A stretch of DNA of 64,000 nt from Euzebya sp051004735. GTDB lineage: Bacteria; Actinomycetota; Nitriliruptoria; Euzebyales; Euzebyaceae. This document shows positions 8,817-17,937 of this stretch, piece by piece. The DNA is taken from assembly GCA_051004735.1 (NCBI GenBank), contig JBPCKA010000080.1, forward strand, positions 62,001 to 126,000, read 5' to 3'. The first letter of the stretch is position 1. The number at the start of each line of letters is the position of its first letter. The position numbers and the translations under genes are program-made. The notes under the pieces were generated by a model. It was not told where the DNA came from. It searched no databases and was given only the letters and a program-made list of their open reading frames with translations.

Positions 8817-9163
8817 GTGGTTTGCAGATCCTCAGTCTGATCGTGTCCCTGGGCATCCTGGCGGGAGCCATCGAGATGCTGCGCCGACGCCGCCTGCGCG
8901 AGAAATACGCCGTGCTATGGCTGGTCGTTGCCGTTGGACAACTGGTCCTGGGTGTGTTTCCCGGTCTGCTGGACGCCGTCGCCGGCCGACTCGGAATTGC
9001 CGATCCACCAAACCTGTTGGCGTTCGTCGCCGTGGTGTTCCTGTTGGGTGTCTGCGCCCATCTGTCACTGGAATCAAGCCGACTGGAAGAGGAGACCAGG
9101 ACCCTGGCCGAGGAGGTCGCCATCCTGCGCCGCCAGGTTGAGGTGCTGCAGCAGGAACCTTGA
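8813..9163 (+). CDS. DUF2304 membrane protein
   Basis: A 116-residue protein: two hydrophobic segments at the N-terminus (LQILSLIVSLGILAGAIEML and a second span around VLWLVVAVGQLVLGVF), a third near LLAFVAVVFLLGVCAHLSLE, then a charged coiled-coil tail (SRLEEETRTLAEEVAILRRQ). This is the layout of DUF2304, repeatedly found next to DPM1-like glycosyltransferases and proposed as an accessory of the lipid-sugar machinery. The GTG at 8813 overlaps the upstream stop (GTGA); an ATG at 8798 would add five residues. Its molecular role is unknown. Confidence 0.8.
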   Translation: MSGLQILSLIVSLGILAGAIEMLRRRRLREKYAVLWLVVAVGQLVLGVFPGLLDAVAGRLGIADPPNLLAFVAVVFLLGVCAHLSLESSRLEEETRTLAEEVAILRRQVEVLQQEP

Positions 9164-9214
9164 CCTGGCTGTCATGCCAGGCGGCTAGTGTCTGGCCGTT
9201 GCTGGATGAGGAGG
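9160..9214 (+). promoter_or_regulatory. Promoter and inverted repeat upstream of the Drr-type exporter
   Basis: TTGACC at 9160-9165 and TAGTGT at 9186-9191 could be -35 and -10 elements, with a long spacer of 20 bp. Inside the spacer is a perfect inverted repeat, CCTGGC-TGTCAT-GCCAGG (9164-9181), placed where a repressor would block polymerase. A strong ribosome site (GAGGAGG) ends at 9214. No regulator gene is adjacent, so the regulator would be remote. Confidence 0.4.
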
Positions 9215-9221
9215 CATGACG

Positions 9222-10193
9222 ATGGATCAGATGATTCACGCTGAGGGTCTGGTCAAGCACTACGGGGACGTCAAAGCCCTGGACGGGGTTGACCTCACCG
9301 TGCCCGAAGGCACGGTGCTGGGCGTTCTTGGACCCAACGGCGCCGGCAAGACCACCGCCGTGCGGATCCTGTCAACCCTGCTCAAACCCGATGCCGGCCG
9401 GGCCACAGTGGCCGGGGTGGACGTGTTCGCCGACCCGGCAGGTGTGCGCGAGAAGATCGGCCTGTCCGGCCAGTCCGCCGCCGTCGATGAGTACCTGACC
9501 GGCAAGGAGAACCTGGACATGGTCGGCCAACTGTACGGCATGTCGGGCAAGACCAGCCGACAGCGGGCCGGCGAACTGCTGAGGCAGTTCGACCTGGCCG
9601 AGTCGGGTGACCGGACCGTCAAGACCTACTCCGGCGGCATGCGTCGGCGGCTGGACCTGGCCGCCGCACTGGTCGCAAAGCCACCTGTGCTGTTCCTGGA
9701 CGAGCCGACCACGGGGCTTGACCCCCGCAGCCGCAACGACCTGTGGGATGTCATCCGCAATCTGGTCGCCGCCGGCACCACGCTGCTATTGACCACCCAG
9801 TACCTGGAGGAAGCCGACCGCCTGGCTGACAACATCATCGTGATGGACCACGGCCGCATCATCGCCCAGGGTGCCGCAGATGCCCTGAAGGACCAGGTCG
9901 GTGGCGAACGGATCGAGGTGACCCTGGAACACCTGCAGGATGTCGAGCAGGCCACCGCACTGCTGGGCACGGTGGTGGTCGGCGAGGTCAGGGTCGCCCC
10001 GCAGTCTCGTCAACTGACCGGCCAGGTGATCGGCGGCGCCGCGACACTGCGTCACGCTCTGAACCGGCTGGACGACGCTGGCCTGTCGGTGCTGGACTTC
10101 GGCCTGCGCCGACCGACCCTGGACGATGTGTTCCTGACCCTCACCGGACACGTCGCCGAGGTCGCAGACGCCACCGAGGAGGCATCGGCATGA
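9222..10193 (+). CDS. DrrA-like ABC exporter, ATP-binding subunit
   Basis: A 323-residue ATPase of the daunorubicin-resistance (DrrA) group. It has Walker A GPNGAGKTT, the signature YSGGMRRRLDLAAAL, Walker B LFLDEPTTGLDPRSR and the DrrA C-terminal domain ending in RPTLDDVFLTLTG. Together with the next gene it would form an exporter for a drug or lipid. An ATG at 9216 sits too close to the GAGGAGG ribosome site; the ATG at 9222 (MDQMIHAEGLVKHYG) has proper 7-nt spacing and is preferred. The stop overlaps the permease start (ATGA). Substrate unknown; a second copy of such a permease survives only as a relic near 23.3 kb. Confidence 0.9.
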   Translation: MDQMIHAEGLVKHYGDVKALDGVDLTVPEGTVLGVLGPNGAGKTTAVRILSTLLKPDAGRATVAGVDVFADPAGVREKIGLSGQSAAVDEYLTGKENLDMVGQLYGMSGKTSRQRAGELLRQFDLAESGDRTVKTYSGGMRRRLDLAAALVAKPPVLFLDEPTTGLDPRSRNDLWDVIRNLVAAGTTLLLTTQYLEEADRLADNIIVMDHGRIIAQGAADALKDQVGGERIEVTLEHLQDVEQATALLGTVVVGEVRVAPQSRQLTGQVIGGAATLRHALNRLDDAGLSVLDFGLRRPTLDDVFLTLTGHVAEVADATEEASA

Positions 10194-10996
10194 CCACCCT
10201 GACAAAGACCGCTCGCGACAGCGCGATCGTGGCCAAACGCAATCTGATCAAGATCAAGCGTGTCCCCGACCTGCTGGTGTTCACGCTGCTGAGCCCGATC
10301 ATGTTCGTGCTGCTGTTCGCCTACGTCTTCGGCGGCTCGATCCAGGTCGCCGGCGGCAATTACCGCGAGTTCCTGATCGCCGGGATCTTCGCCCAAACGG
10401 TCGTGTTCGGCGCCACCATCACCGGTGCGGGGCTTGCCGATGACATTCAGAAGGGCATCATCGACCGGTTCAGGTCGCTGCCGATGGCACCCTCGGCAGT
10501 GTTGGCGGGCCGGACGGCCAGCGACGTCGTGAACAACATCCTGGTGCTGATCGTCATGTCGCTGACGGGGCTGGCGGTTGGCTGGCGGATCCGCAGCTCA
10601 CCGCTGGAGGCGATCGGCGGATTCCTGCTGCTGTTGCTGTTTGCCTACTCGATCAGCTGGATGATGGCCTACATCGGGCTGCTGGTCCCCTCCCCCGAGG
10701 TGGTCAACAACGCCTCGTTCCTGGCGATCTTCCCGTTGACGTTCATCTCCAATGCCTTCGTGCCCTCAGACAACCTTCCCGGGCCACTACGGACCTTCGC
10801 GGAGTGGAACCCGGTGTCCTCGGTCACCCAAGCGGCACGGGAACTGTTCGGCAACACCAGCCCGGACGTTCCCCTGCCGGGTGCCTGGTCCTTGCAGCAT
10901 CCCGTCATCTACAGCCTGATCTGGGTGGCCATCATCCTGGCGATCTTCATCCCCCTGTCCTCCTGGCAGTACCAACGCACCTCCCAGCGGGCCTGA
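10190..10996 (+). CDS. DrrB-like ABC-2 exporter permease
   Basis: A 268-residue ABC-2 type permease with six predicted membrane helices. It starts with a cytoplasmic amphipathic stretch (KRNLIKIKRVPDLLVFTLLS), followed by the family-typical PIMFVLLFAYVFGGS, DRFRSLPMAPSAVLAGRT and FISNAFVPSDNLPGPLRTFA motifs. It pairs with the overlapping ATPase gene (ATGA junction, GAGGAGG ribosome site inside the upstream gene). The complex would expel a hydrophobic compound across the inner membrane. The C-terminus SSWQYQRTSQRA gives a reference for the decayed relative at 23.3 kb. Confidence 0.9.
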   Translation: MTTLTKTARDSAIVAKRNLIKIKRVPDLLVFTLLSPIMFVLLFAYVFGGSIQVAGGNYREFLIAGIFAQTVVFGATITGAGLADDIQKGIIDRFRSLPMAPSAVLAGRTASDVVNNILVLIVMSLTGLAVGWRIRSSPLEAIGGFLLLLLFAYSISWMMAYIGLLVPSPEVVNNASFLAIFPLTFISNAFVPSDNLPGPLRTFAEWNPVSSVTQAARELFGNTSPDVPLPGAWSLQHPVIYSLIWVAIILAIFIPLSSWQYQRTSQRA

Positions 10997-11010
10997 GGCA
11001 CCGGCGGGAG

Positions 11011-12993
11011 CTACCAGATGTCAACCCGTTGCCCGGGGTCCAACCACAGGCCGTCGCCTTCGGCGGTGGCGAAAGCGTCGTGGAAGGCGCCGATGTTGCG
11101 CACCACGTTTGCGCGAAACTCCGGTGGAGAATGGGGATCGACAGAAAGTCGGCGAACCGCCTCCTCGGTGCGGGTCACCATCCGCCAGGCGGCCGCCCAG
11201 CCCACGAAGAAGCGCTGGTCCCCGGTCATGCCGTCGGACTCCGGGACGGCACCGTCTAGGTCGGACTCGACGAACAGCCGCCAGGCATGGAAGGCCACGG
11301 CCACCCCGCCCAGGTCGCCGATGTTCTCCCCCACCGTCAGGGCACCGTTGACGGTGTGCTCATCGGGTAGGTCACGGGGGCTGTAGCCGTTGTACTGCTC
11401 CACCAGCGTGGCCACCTTGGCGTCGAAGCGTTCGCGGTCCTCGTCGGTCCACCAGTTCCGCAGCGATCCGTCGCCGTCATACCGCGACCCCTGGTCATCA
11501 AAGCCGTGGCCGATCTCATGACCGATCACAGCCCCGATCGCGCCGTAGTTGTAGGCCGGGTCACGGTCTGGGTCGAAGAACGGCGGCTGCAGGATGGCGG
11601 CTGGAAAGACGATCTCGTTCAAGGCCGGGTTGTAGTAGGCGTTGACGGTCTGGGGGGTCATGAACCACTCGTCGCGGTCGACCGGCCCGTCCAGCTTGGC
11701 CAGTTCCCGGTCGCTCTCCACGGCATTGGAGCGGCGGATGTTGCCCAGCAGGTCATCAGGTGCGATCTCCAGGGCCGAGTAGTCCTTCCACCTGACCGGC
11801 TTGCCGATCTTGGGGGTGAACGCCTCCAGCTTCGCCAGCGCCCGCTGACGGGTGTCGGCCTGCATCCACTCAAGATCGGTGATCCGCTGCCGGTAGGCCT
11901 CAAGCAGGTTGTCCACCAGGACCTCCATCTGTTCCTGTGCCCGAGGCGGGTAGTGCTCGGCGACGTAGGACTGGCCCACCAGCTCGCCCACCAGAGCCTG
12001 GACCAGACCCACACCACGCTTCCAGCGGGGCCGTAGCTTTGGCGCCCCGGTCAGGGTGCGTCCGTAGAAGTCGAAGGACTCCTCAACCAGATCATCGCTC
12101 AGATATCCCGACATCGACCGGATCACCTTCCAGGTCAGCCACTGCTTCCACACCCCAACCGGTTCCTGCTCCAGCAGCGCGGTCACCGCCTGGACGACGT
12201 CGGGCTGGGCGACCACGACCTGGGACCACTGCGGCTCATCGACTCCCATGCCGGACATCCATTCCTCGGCCACCGGCAGGGCAGCGCGCAACTCCTCGGC
12301 GGTCATCAGGTTGTAGGTCTTCACGGCATCGCGGGTTTCGGTGCGGTCCCAGTGCGCTTCCGCCAACCGGGTTTCAAAAGCCATGATCTGTTCGGCGGCC
12401 GCCATCGCATGAGAGTCCGTGGGCACTGCCTGCGCCAGCTTCAGCATCCGTGCGACATGGGGAACGTAGGCCTGGCGAATCTTGGCGTGTTCCTCATCGC
12501 GGTAGTACGACTCGTCGGGCAGACCCAAGCCTGCCTGGGCGATGTGGATCAGGTACCGGTTGGGATCGCTCTTGTCGATCCACACCCCCGCGCCCAGGAC
12601 GCCGCCCATTCCCTCACGCGCCAGTTCGCCCTGCAGTCGCATCAGCGAGGTGGCGTCGGTGACGGACTGGATGCGTTCCAGCAGTGGCTCCAGTGGCTGC
12701 ACCCCCGCGGCCTCCACGGCGTCGGTGTCCATGAACGAGGCGTACAGATCCCCGATCTTTTGGGCACCAGACCCCTGCTCCCCCCGCTCCTGTGCCGCCC
12801 GTTCGATGATGTCGCGGACATCGAGCTCGGCCTGCTCGCGCAAAATGTCGAAGGATCCGTAGGTGGAGCGGTCCTCGGGGATCTGGGCGGTGGAGATCCA
12901 GCGGCTGTTCACATGTCCGAACAGGTCGTCCTGGGGACGAACCGCGGGGTCGACGTCTTCGGTGATGGGACGGGATTGCTCAACGGTGCTCAA
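11011..12993 (-). CDS. M13-family zinc metallopeptidase (neprilysin/PepO-like)
   Basis: A 660-residue M13 endopeptidase. It shows the substrate-binding NAYYNPALNEIVFPA motif, the zinc site HEIGHGFDDQG (H492-E493-H496), GENIGDLGG carrying the third ligand Glu and a catalytic Asp, and the C-terminal W. Full length for a bacterial PepO. No signal peptide or membrane anchor is visible, so it is probably a cytosolic oligopeptidase, as in other bacteria. The start is TTG at 12993 behind AGGAGA (LSTVEQSRPITEDVDP); the longer reading frame would add low-complexity Arg-rich sequence from the leuS 3' region. It lies downstream of leuS on the same strand. Confidence 0.9.
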   Translation of the reverse strand: MSTVEQSRPITEDVDPAVRPQDDLFGHVNSRWISTAQIPEDRSTYGSFDILREQAELDVRDIIERAAQERGEQGSGAQKIGDLYASFMDTDAVEAAGVQPLEPLLERIQSVTDATSLMRLQGELAREGMGGVLGAGVWIDKSDPNRYLIHIAQAGLGLPDESYYRDEEHAKIRQAYVPHVARMLKLAQAVPTDSHAMAAAEQIMAFETRLAEAHWDRTETRDAVKTYNLMTAEELRAALPVAEEWMSGMGVDEPQWSQVVVAQPDVVQAVTALLEQEPVGVWKQWLTWKVIRSMSGYLSDDLVEESFDFYGRTLTGAPKLRPRWKRGVGLVQALVGELVGQSYVAEHYPPRAQEQMEVLVDNLLEAYRQRITDLEWMQADTRQRALAKLEAFTPKIGKPVRWKDYSALEIAPDDLLGNIRRSNAVESDRELAKLDGPVDRDEWFMTPQTVNAYYNPALNEIVFPAAILQPPFFDPDRDPAYNYGAIGAVIGHEIGHGFDDQGSRYDGDGSLRNWWTDEDRERFDAKVATLVEQYNGYSPRDLPDEHTVNGALTVGENIGDLGGVAVAFHAWRLFVESDLDGAVPESDGMTGDQRFFVGWAAAWRMVTRTEEAVRRLSVDPHSPPEFRANVVRNIGAFHDAFATAEGDGLWLDPGQRVDIW

Positions 12994-13090
12994 CGGATGT
13001 GTCTCCTGCGAACGGCGGGGATGTGGCTGACCGCCCACTCTGACATGTCCCTGGCCCCTCGCCGCCCCCGCGCTGCCGCTACCGCGTGGC

Positions 13091-15694
13091 TCACCCGACG
13101 ACGAAGTTGACCAGGCGGCCCGGGACCACGATCTCCTTACGGATCGTCTGGCCGTCCAGGTGTTCGGCAACCTCGGCCTTGGCCGCGGCCAGGGTCTCCT
13201 CCTTCGAGGCTCCGTTAGACACCTCGACGGTGCCCCGCAGCTTGCCCTGGACCTGGATGGCGATGGTGATGGTGTCCTGCACCAGTGCCTCCTGGTCCCA
13301 TTCGGGCCAAGCCTCGTAGGCCAGGCTCTGGTCGTGGCCCAGGCGGTGCCACAACTCCTCGGCCAGATGGGGGGCGTAGGGCGACAGGATCAGCAGGAAT
13401 GACTCCATGTCAGCCTTGGCCATCGGTGTGCCGCCGCAGGCGTTGACCAACTCCATCATCTTGGCGATCGGGGTGTTGACCTTCAGTTCCTCGATGCCGG
13501 TGGTGGTCTCCCTGATGGCGGTGTGCAGTGCGCGACGGACCTCGCGAGGTGTGTCGGCCGGGAAGTCCCGCAGCTGGTCGGTCTCGCTGTCGACGAACAG
13601 ACGCCAGGTCCGTGACAGGAACCGGTGGATGCCCTCACATCCTGAGGTGTTCCACACCTTGACCTGCTCCAGGGGGCCCATGAACATCTCATACAGCCGC
13701 AGCGTGTCGGCCCCGAACCGCTGGACGATGTCCAGTGGGTCCACGGAGTTGTTCAGGCTCTTGCCCATCTTGCCCGAGCGTTGCTCGACCGGGATGTCCC
13801 CATCGGCGACGTAGTAGTCGGTCTGCACCGACTCCTGGGAGTGCGCCGAGGTGATCGTGGCCATCCGGCCCGGGTCACGCTCGACGGTGTCGGGGTGGTG
13901 GTACTTGCCGCCCTCGGCCCGATAGCTGTTGGCCAGGATCATCCCCTGGTTGGCCAGCCGCCTGAAGGGCTCCAAGGTGGGGACCAGACCGACGTCGTAC
14001 AGCACCTTGTGCCAAAAGCGTGCGTACAGCAGGTGCAGGACGGCGTGCTCGACCCCGCCGATGTACAGGTCGACGTCGCGCCAGTAGTCGATCCTGTCCG
14101 GACTGAATGGCAGGTCGGGGTTGTGGGCGTCGGTGTAGCGCAGGTAGTACCAGCATGACCCGGCCCACTGGGGCATCGTGTTGGTCTCACGCAGCGCGGG
14201 ACGTCCGTCGGGCGCCGTGGTATGCAGCCAGTCGCTGGCCCGGGCCAACGGCGGTTCACCGGTCGAGGTCGGCTTGTACTCATCGACGTGCGGCAACTCC
14301 ACCGGCAGGTCGGACTCGGGCACCGACACGATCTCACCGGTCGGGTTGCCCTGCTCATCCAGGATGTGCAGGATCGGGAAGGGCTCACCCCAGTACCGCT
14401 GACGGCTGAACAGCCAGTCACGCAGTTTGAAGTTGACCTTCCTCTGACCGGTGCCCTGCTGCTCCAGCCAGTCGATGATGGCCGGCTTCATCTGCGTCGT
14501 GTGCATCCCGTCGAACTGGCCGGAGTTGATGACCGTGCCGGCACCCAGGTGGACCTGCTGGTGGATGTCGATGTCCTCGGGCACGGTGAACGTCGGGATG
14601 ATCGGCAGGTCGAACTTGCGGGCGAAGGCGTGGTCGCGTTCGTCATGGGCGGGCACCGCCATGATCGCGCCGGTCCCATAGCTGATCAGGACATAGTCGG
14701 CGACCCAGATCGGCACCTGTTCACCGTTGGCCGGGTTCAGGGCGTAGCCGCCGGTGAACACACCGGTCTTCTCCCGCTCCCCGCCCATCTGGCGGTCAAG
14801 CTCTGACTTTGAGACGGCCTTGTCGACGTAGGCCTCGACCTCGGATCGCTGCGCGTCGGTGGTGACCGTCGCGACCAGGGGATGCTCGGGGGCCAGCACG
14901 CAGTAGGTCGCACCGAACAAGGTGTCAGGCCGGGTGGTGTAGACCACGAAACTGTCCTCGGTGGCGGTGCCGTCGTCGGCGGCGATGGCGAAGGTCACCT
15001 CGGCACCCTCTGAGCGCCCGATCCACTGGCGCTGCATCTCCAGCACCCCGTCGGGCCACTGCAGGTCCTCGCTGTCCAGGTCATCCAGCAGGCGCTGTGC
15101 ATATTCGGTGATCTTCAGCATCCACTGGGTCATGTTGCGACGTTCGACCGGGTCCCCGGTCTCGACGTAGCGGTTGTCCACGACCTCCTCGTTTGACAGC
15201 ACGGTGCCCTGGGCTTCACACCACCACACCGGCACCTCGTCCAGATAGGCCAGTCCCTGCTCATACAGGCGTAGGAAGATCCACTGGGTCCAGCGGTAAT
15301 AGTCGGGGTGGGAGGTCACGACCTCGCGCGACCAGTCGTAGGAGAACCCCAGACCTTGAAGTTGGGTCCGGAAGTACTCGATGCGTTGGTCTTGGATCGT
15401 TGCCGGGTGGGTTCCGTCGCGCTGCGCCGCCCGTTCGGCTGGCAGACCGAAGCTGTCAAAGCCGATGGGGCTCAGCACGCTGAACCCCCTCATCCGCTTG
15501 TAGCGGGCCACCAGATCAAGCGCCGTGTAGCTCTCAGGGTGGCCGACATGCAGTCCGTCCCCCGAGGGGTAGGGGAACATCACCAGGGCATAGAACTTCT
15601 GCTTGTCGGGGTCCTCGACGGCCTTGAAGGTCTGGTTGTCTGCCCAGTAGGCCTGCCAGCGCGGTTCGATCACCGCGGGGTTGTAGGCACTCAT
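13091..15694 (-). CDS. leuS: Leucyl-tRNA synthetase
   Basis: An 867-residue class Ia synthetase that charges tRNA-Leu. It contains the HIGH-type motif (DGLHVGHPESYTA), the editing CP1 insertion with VYTTRPDTLFGATY and the YGTGAIMAVPAHDERD motif, and the KMSKS-type loop as KMGKSLNN. The C-terminal end (TIRKEIVVPGRLVNFVVG) is the usual bacterial LeuS tail. Of two nearby ATGs, 15694 has better spacing from the AGGAG ribosome site than 15703. A small stem-loop (CGGTC-GTTG-GACCG, 15730-15743) lies in the leader; I see no T-box specifier structure. Confidence 0.95.
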   Translation of the reverse strand: MSAYNPAVIEPRWQAYWADNQTFKAVEDPDKQKFYALVMFPYPSGDGLHVGHPESYTALDLVARYKRMRGFSVLSPIGFDSFGLPAERAAQRDGTHPATIQDQRIEYFRTQLQGLGFSYDWSREVVTSHPDYYRWTQWIFLRLYEQGLAYLDEVPVWWCEAQGTVLSNEEVVDNRYVETGDPVERRNMTQWMLKITEYAQRLLDDLDSEDLQWPDGVLEMQRQWIGRSEGAEVTFAIAADDGTATEDSFVVYTTRPDTLFGATYCVLAPEHPLVATVTTDAQRSEVEAYVDKAVSKSELDRQMGGEREKTGVFTGGYALNPANGEQVPIWVADYVLISYGTGAIMAVPAHDERDHAFARKFDLPIIPTFTVPEDIDIHQQVHLGAGTVINSGQFDGMHTTQMKPAIIDWLEQQGTGQRKVNFKLRDWLFSRQRYWGEPFPILHILDEQGNPTGEIVSVPESDLPVELPHVDEYKPTSTGEPPLARASDWLHTTAPDGRPALRETNTMPQWAGSCWYYLRYTDAHNPDLPFSPDRIDYWRDVDLYIGGVEHAVLHLLYARFWHKVLYDVGLVPTLEPFRRLANQGMILANSYRAEGGKYHHPDTVERDPGRMATITSAHSQESVQTDYYVADGDIPVEQRSGKMGKSLNNSVDPLDIVQRFGADTLRLYEMFMGPLEQVKVWNTSGCEGIHRFLSRTWRLFVDSETDQLRDFPADTPREVRRALHTAIRETTTGIEELKVNTPIAKMMELVNACGGTPMAKADMESFLLILSPYAPHLAEELWHRLGHDQSLAYEAWPEWDQEALVQDTITIAIQVQGKLRGTVEVSNGASKEETLAAAKAEVAEHLDGQTIRKEIVVPGRLVNFVVG

Positions 15695-15781
15695 GGCGGT
15701 CATGCTCCTAAAGACGTGTGGGCGTCGGACGGTCGTTGGACCGATCGTCCCACGGTAGCCCGCCCGTTGCCTCCGGCCGGG

Positions 15782-16429
15782 TTACAGGTGTGACACCGAG
15801 ACGTCATCGATGCGCCCCTGGGGGGTGAAGACGATGTTGACCAGGGCCTGGCCGACGGTGGCGACCACCATCTCATCAAGCCCTGTGACGGAAACCTGGG
15901 CGTCGGCCAGTAACCCCATGGTGGCCATGCGATGATCCATGGGGGCCAAGGCGATCCCGGTCGTCAGGGCCTGCACGACCTGGTGGGGCTCGGGCGGCGG
16001 CAAGGACACCTGGCCCAGCAGCAGGTAGACCGCTCCGTCGGGCAGTGGCGCCCGGTACAGCGCATCGGCCTGGCACCACCCGCGGGCGATGGAGGCCAGC
16101 AGGAACGGGTCGACGTCCTCGGTGTGCCACACGGCCTGGCTGAGTTCGTCCAGCTCGTGTTTGAGGCCATAGTCGCGCAACGCAGTGACACAGCGCAGGA
16201 CTTCGGGGGGTGCCGCGTCGGGGGCCGACCAGGCCCAGGTGAAGGTCTTCGTGGTGTTGGCGACGCTGCCCACCAGCTGCATGGGAAAGTCCAGATCCTC
16301 GCCGAAGGACGCCCTGCCGGCGGGCAGGTCGACGTCGAGGATGCGGTCGCCCACCAGGCGCGCCAGCCGTTGTTGGCGCAGCAGGGTGGCAGGCACATGC
16401 TCGGCCGCCAGGTCCAGGATCAAGGTCAC
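15782..16429 (-). CDS. Conserved hypothetical protein, DUF6882-like
   Basis: A 215-residue soluble protein without membrane segments. The section DFPMQLVGSVANTTKTFTWA, followed by a Pro-rich stretch and VTALRDYGLKHELDE, recalls the DUF6882 family, in which an LG.....TW.W..a motif is followed by a helix. The C-terminal part (MATMGLLADAQVSVTGLDEM) is not one I recognise. It begins 7 bp after the guaB1 stop with a GTG and probably shares its transcript. Function unknown; the family resemblance is weak. Confidence 0.6.
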   Translation of the reverse strand: MTLILDLAAEHVPATLLRQQRLARLVGDRILDVDLPAGRASFGEDLDFPMQLVGSVANTTKTFTWAWSAPDAAPPEVLRCVTALRDYGLKHELDELSQAVWHTEDVDPFLLASIARGWCQADALYRAPLPDGAVYLLLGQVSLPPPEPHQVVQALTTGIALAPMDHRMATMGLLADAQVSVTGLDEMVVATVGQALVNIVFTPQGRIDDVSVSHL

Positions 16430-16436
16430 CAGGGGA

Positions 16437-17873
16437 TCACCAGCCCTCTGACAGCGGCTTGCCCTCGGTGAACCCGGCCAGCGATTGGACCCCCAGGACC
16501 GCCCTGTCGTGGAAGGTGATCAGGTCCGTGGCGCCGGTGTAGGTGCAGGCACTGCGGACGCCGTTGATGATGTGGTCAACCAGATCCTCGACACCGGGGT
16601 GCTGAGTGTCCAGATACATCCGGCCCGAGGAGATCCCCTCCTCAAACATCGCCTTGCGTGCCCGCGTGAAGGGATCGTCGTCCTTGGTGCGGACCTGGAC
16701 CGCCCGGGCCGACGCCATCCCGAAGCTGCGCTTGTAGGCGTTACCGTCGGCATCGACCTGCAGGTCGCCCGGCGATTCGTGGCTGCCCGCGAACCACGAC
16801 CCGATCATGACCTGCGAGGCACCCACGGCCAGGGCCAACGCCACATCGCGGGGATGGCGGACCCCACCGTCGGCCCAGACATGCGCGCCACGCTCCCGTG
16901 CCACCTGGGCGCAGGCGGCCACGGCAGACAATTGTGGGCGGCCGACGCCCGTCATCATGCGGGTGGTGCACATCGCGCCGGGACCGACCCCGACCTTGAT
17001 GATGTCGGCCCCGGCGTCCAGCAGGTCTGTGGTCGCCTGGGCCGTGACGACGTTGCCGGCCACGATCGGCACTGTCGGAGCAAGTGCCCGGACGGCCTGC
17101 AGCGCCTGGATCATCCGCCCCTGGTGGCCGTGAGCGGTGTCGACGACCAGGACGTCCACCCCGGCGTCCAGGATCTGCTTGGCTTTCTGGGCGACGTCAC
17201 CGTTGATCCCGATCGCGGCTCCGACGGCCAGCATCCCTCGTCCATCCAGTGCCGGGCGGTACAGGGCAGACCGCAACGCCCCCTGCCGGGTGACCAGCCC
17301 CACCAATCGGCCGTCGGTGTCAACGACCGGCGCCAGTCGTCTGCGGGCGTCGTGCAGGCGTTGGAATGCCTGTTCGGCGGAATCGCCGGCGGGCAGGACC
17401 AGCGGATCACTCGACATGACCTGCCCGACCTGGGTGAACCGGTCGACACCCTCAAGGTCTGCCGGGGTGACCACGCCGACGGGACGTTGGTCGGTGATGA
17501 CCACGGCCGCACCATGAGAGCGTTTGTGGATCAGTTGGTCGGCATCCCCGACGGTATCGGTGGTCCGCAGCGTAATCGGGGTCTCATACACCGGGTCCGA
17601 TGCCTTCACCGCGGCCACCACCTCGGCGACGATGTCAGCCGGGATGTCCTGCGGGATGATTGCGATCCCGCCCCGCCGCGCCAGCGTCTCGGCCATCCTG
17701 CGCCCCGACACCGCCGTCATGTTCGAGGCGACCAGCGGAATGGTCGTCAGGCACCCGTCCCCAGGGGTCAGATCGACATCCAGGCGGGACTCGACGTCGG
17801 AGCGTCCGGGAACCAGGAACACGTCGTCGTAGGTCAGGTCGTGTGGGGGCCCATGCCCGTCAAGGAATCGCAC
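16437..17873 (-). CDS. guaB1: GuaB1-type GMP reductase with CBS domains (IMPDH-related)
   Basis: A 478-residue IMPDH/GMPR-family enzyme. The barrel begins with HDLTYDDVFLVPGRSDVES; a CBS pair follows around residues 95-215 (TPITLRTTDTVGDADQLI, VGQVMSSDPLVLPAGDSAEQ). The catalytic loop GVGPGAMCTTRMMTGVG holds the nucleophile C302. The AMCTTRMMTG form is typical of actinobacterial GuaB1, shown in mycobacteria to be a GMP reductase (GMP to IMP, NADPH) rather than the IMP dehydrogenase GuaB2. The GTG start at 17873 lies 6 nt after a TACGCT box, so the mRNA is probably leaderless. Divergent from an S9 peptidase. Confidence 0.88.
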   Translation of the reverse strand: MRFLDGHGPPHDLTYDDVFLVPGRSDVESRLDVDLTPGDGCLTTIPLVASNMTAVSGRRMAETLARRGGIAIIPQDIPADIVAEVVAAVKASDPVYETPITLRTTDTVGDADQLIHKRSHGAAVVITDQRPVGVVTPADLEGVDRFTQVGQVMSSDPLVLPAGDSAEQAFQRLHDARRRLAPVVDTDGRLVGLVTRQGALRSALYRPALDGRGMLAVGAAIGINGDVAQKAKQILDAGVDVLVVDTAHGHQGRMIQALQAVRALAPTVPIVAGNVVTAQATTDLLDAGADIIKVGVGPGAMCTTRMMTGVGRPQLSAVAACAQVARERGAHVWADGGVRHPRDVALALAVGASQVMIGSWFAGSHESPGDLQVDADGNAYKRSFGMASARAVQVRTKDDDPFTRARKAMFEEGISSGRMYLDTQHPGVEDLVDHIINGVRSACTYTGATDLITFHDRAVLGVQSLAGFTEGKPLSEGW

Positions 17874-17937
17874 ACCCGCAGCGTAGTCGCCGTTCGGCCG
17901 GTGGCGCCGGTCCCCGGCCGGTCGCTAGCGTTGACGC
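17874..17937. promoter_or_regulatory. Back-to-back leaderless promoters
   Basis: The 64-bp gap between two divergent genes holds a -10 box for each, both six bases before the start codon: TACGCT on the minus strand (17880-17885) for guaB1 and TAGCGT on the plus strand (17926-17931) for the S9 peptidase. No ribosome-binding sequence precedes either start. Transcription would begin at or next to the first codon. Confidence 0.6.

Noticed and set aside
15704..15781. T-box leader of leuS
   Set aside because: The leader is too short and lacks the T-box sequence and a specifier loop; only a 5-bp stem-loop is present.
16437..17873. IMP dehydrogenase GuaB
   Set aside because: The catalytic loop GPGAMCTTRMMTG and overall form match the actinobacterial GuaB1 GMP reductase rather than GuaB2.
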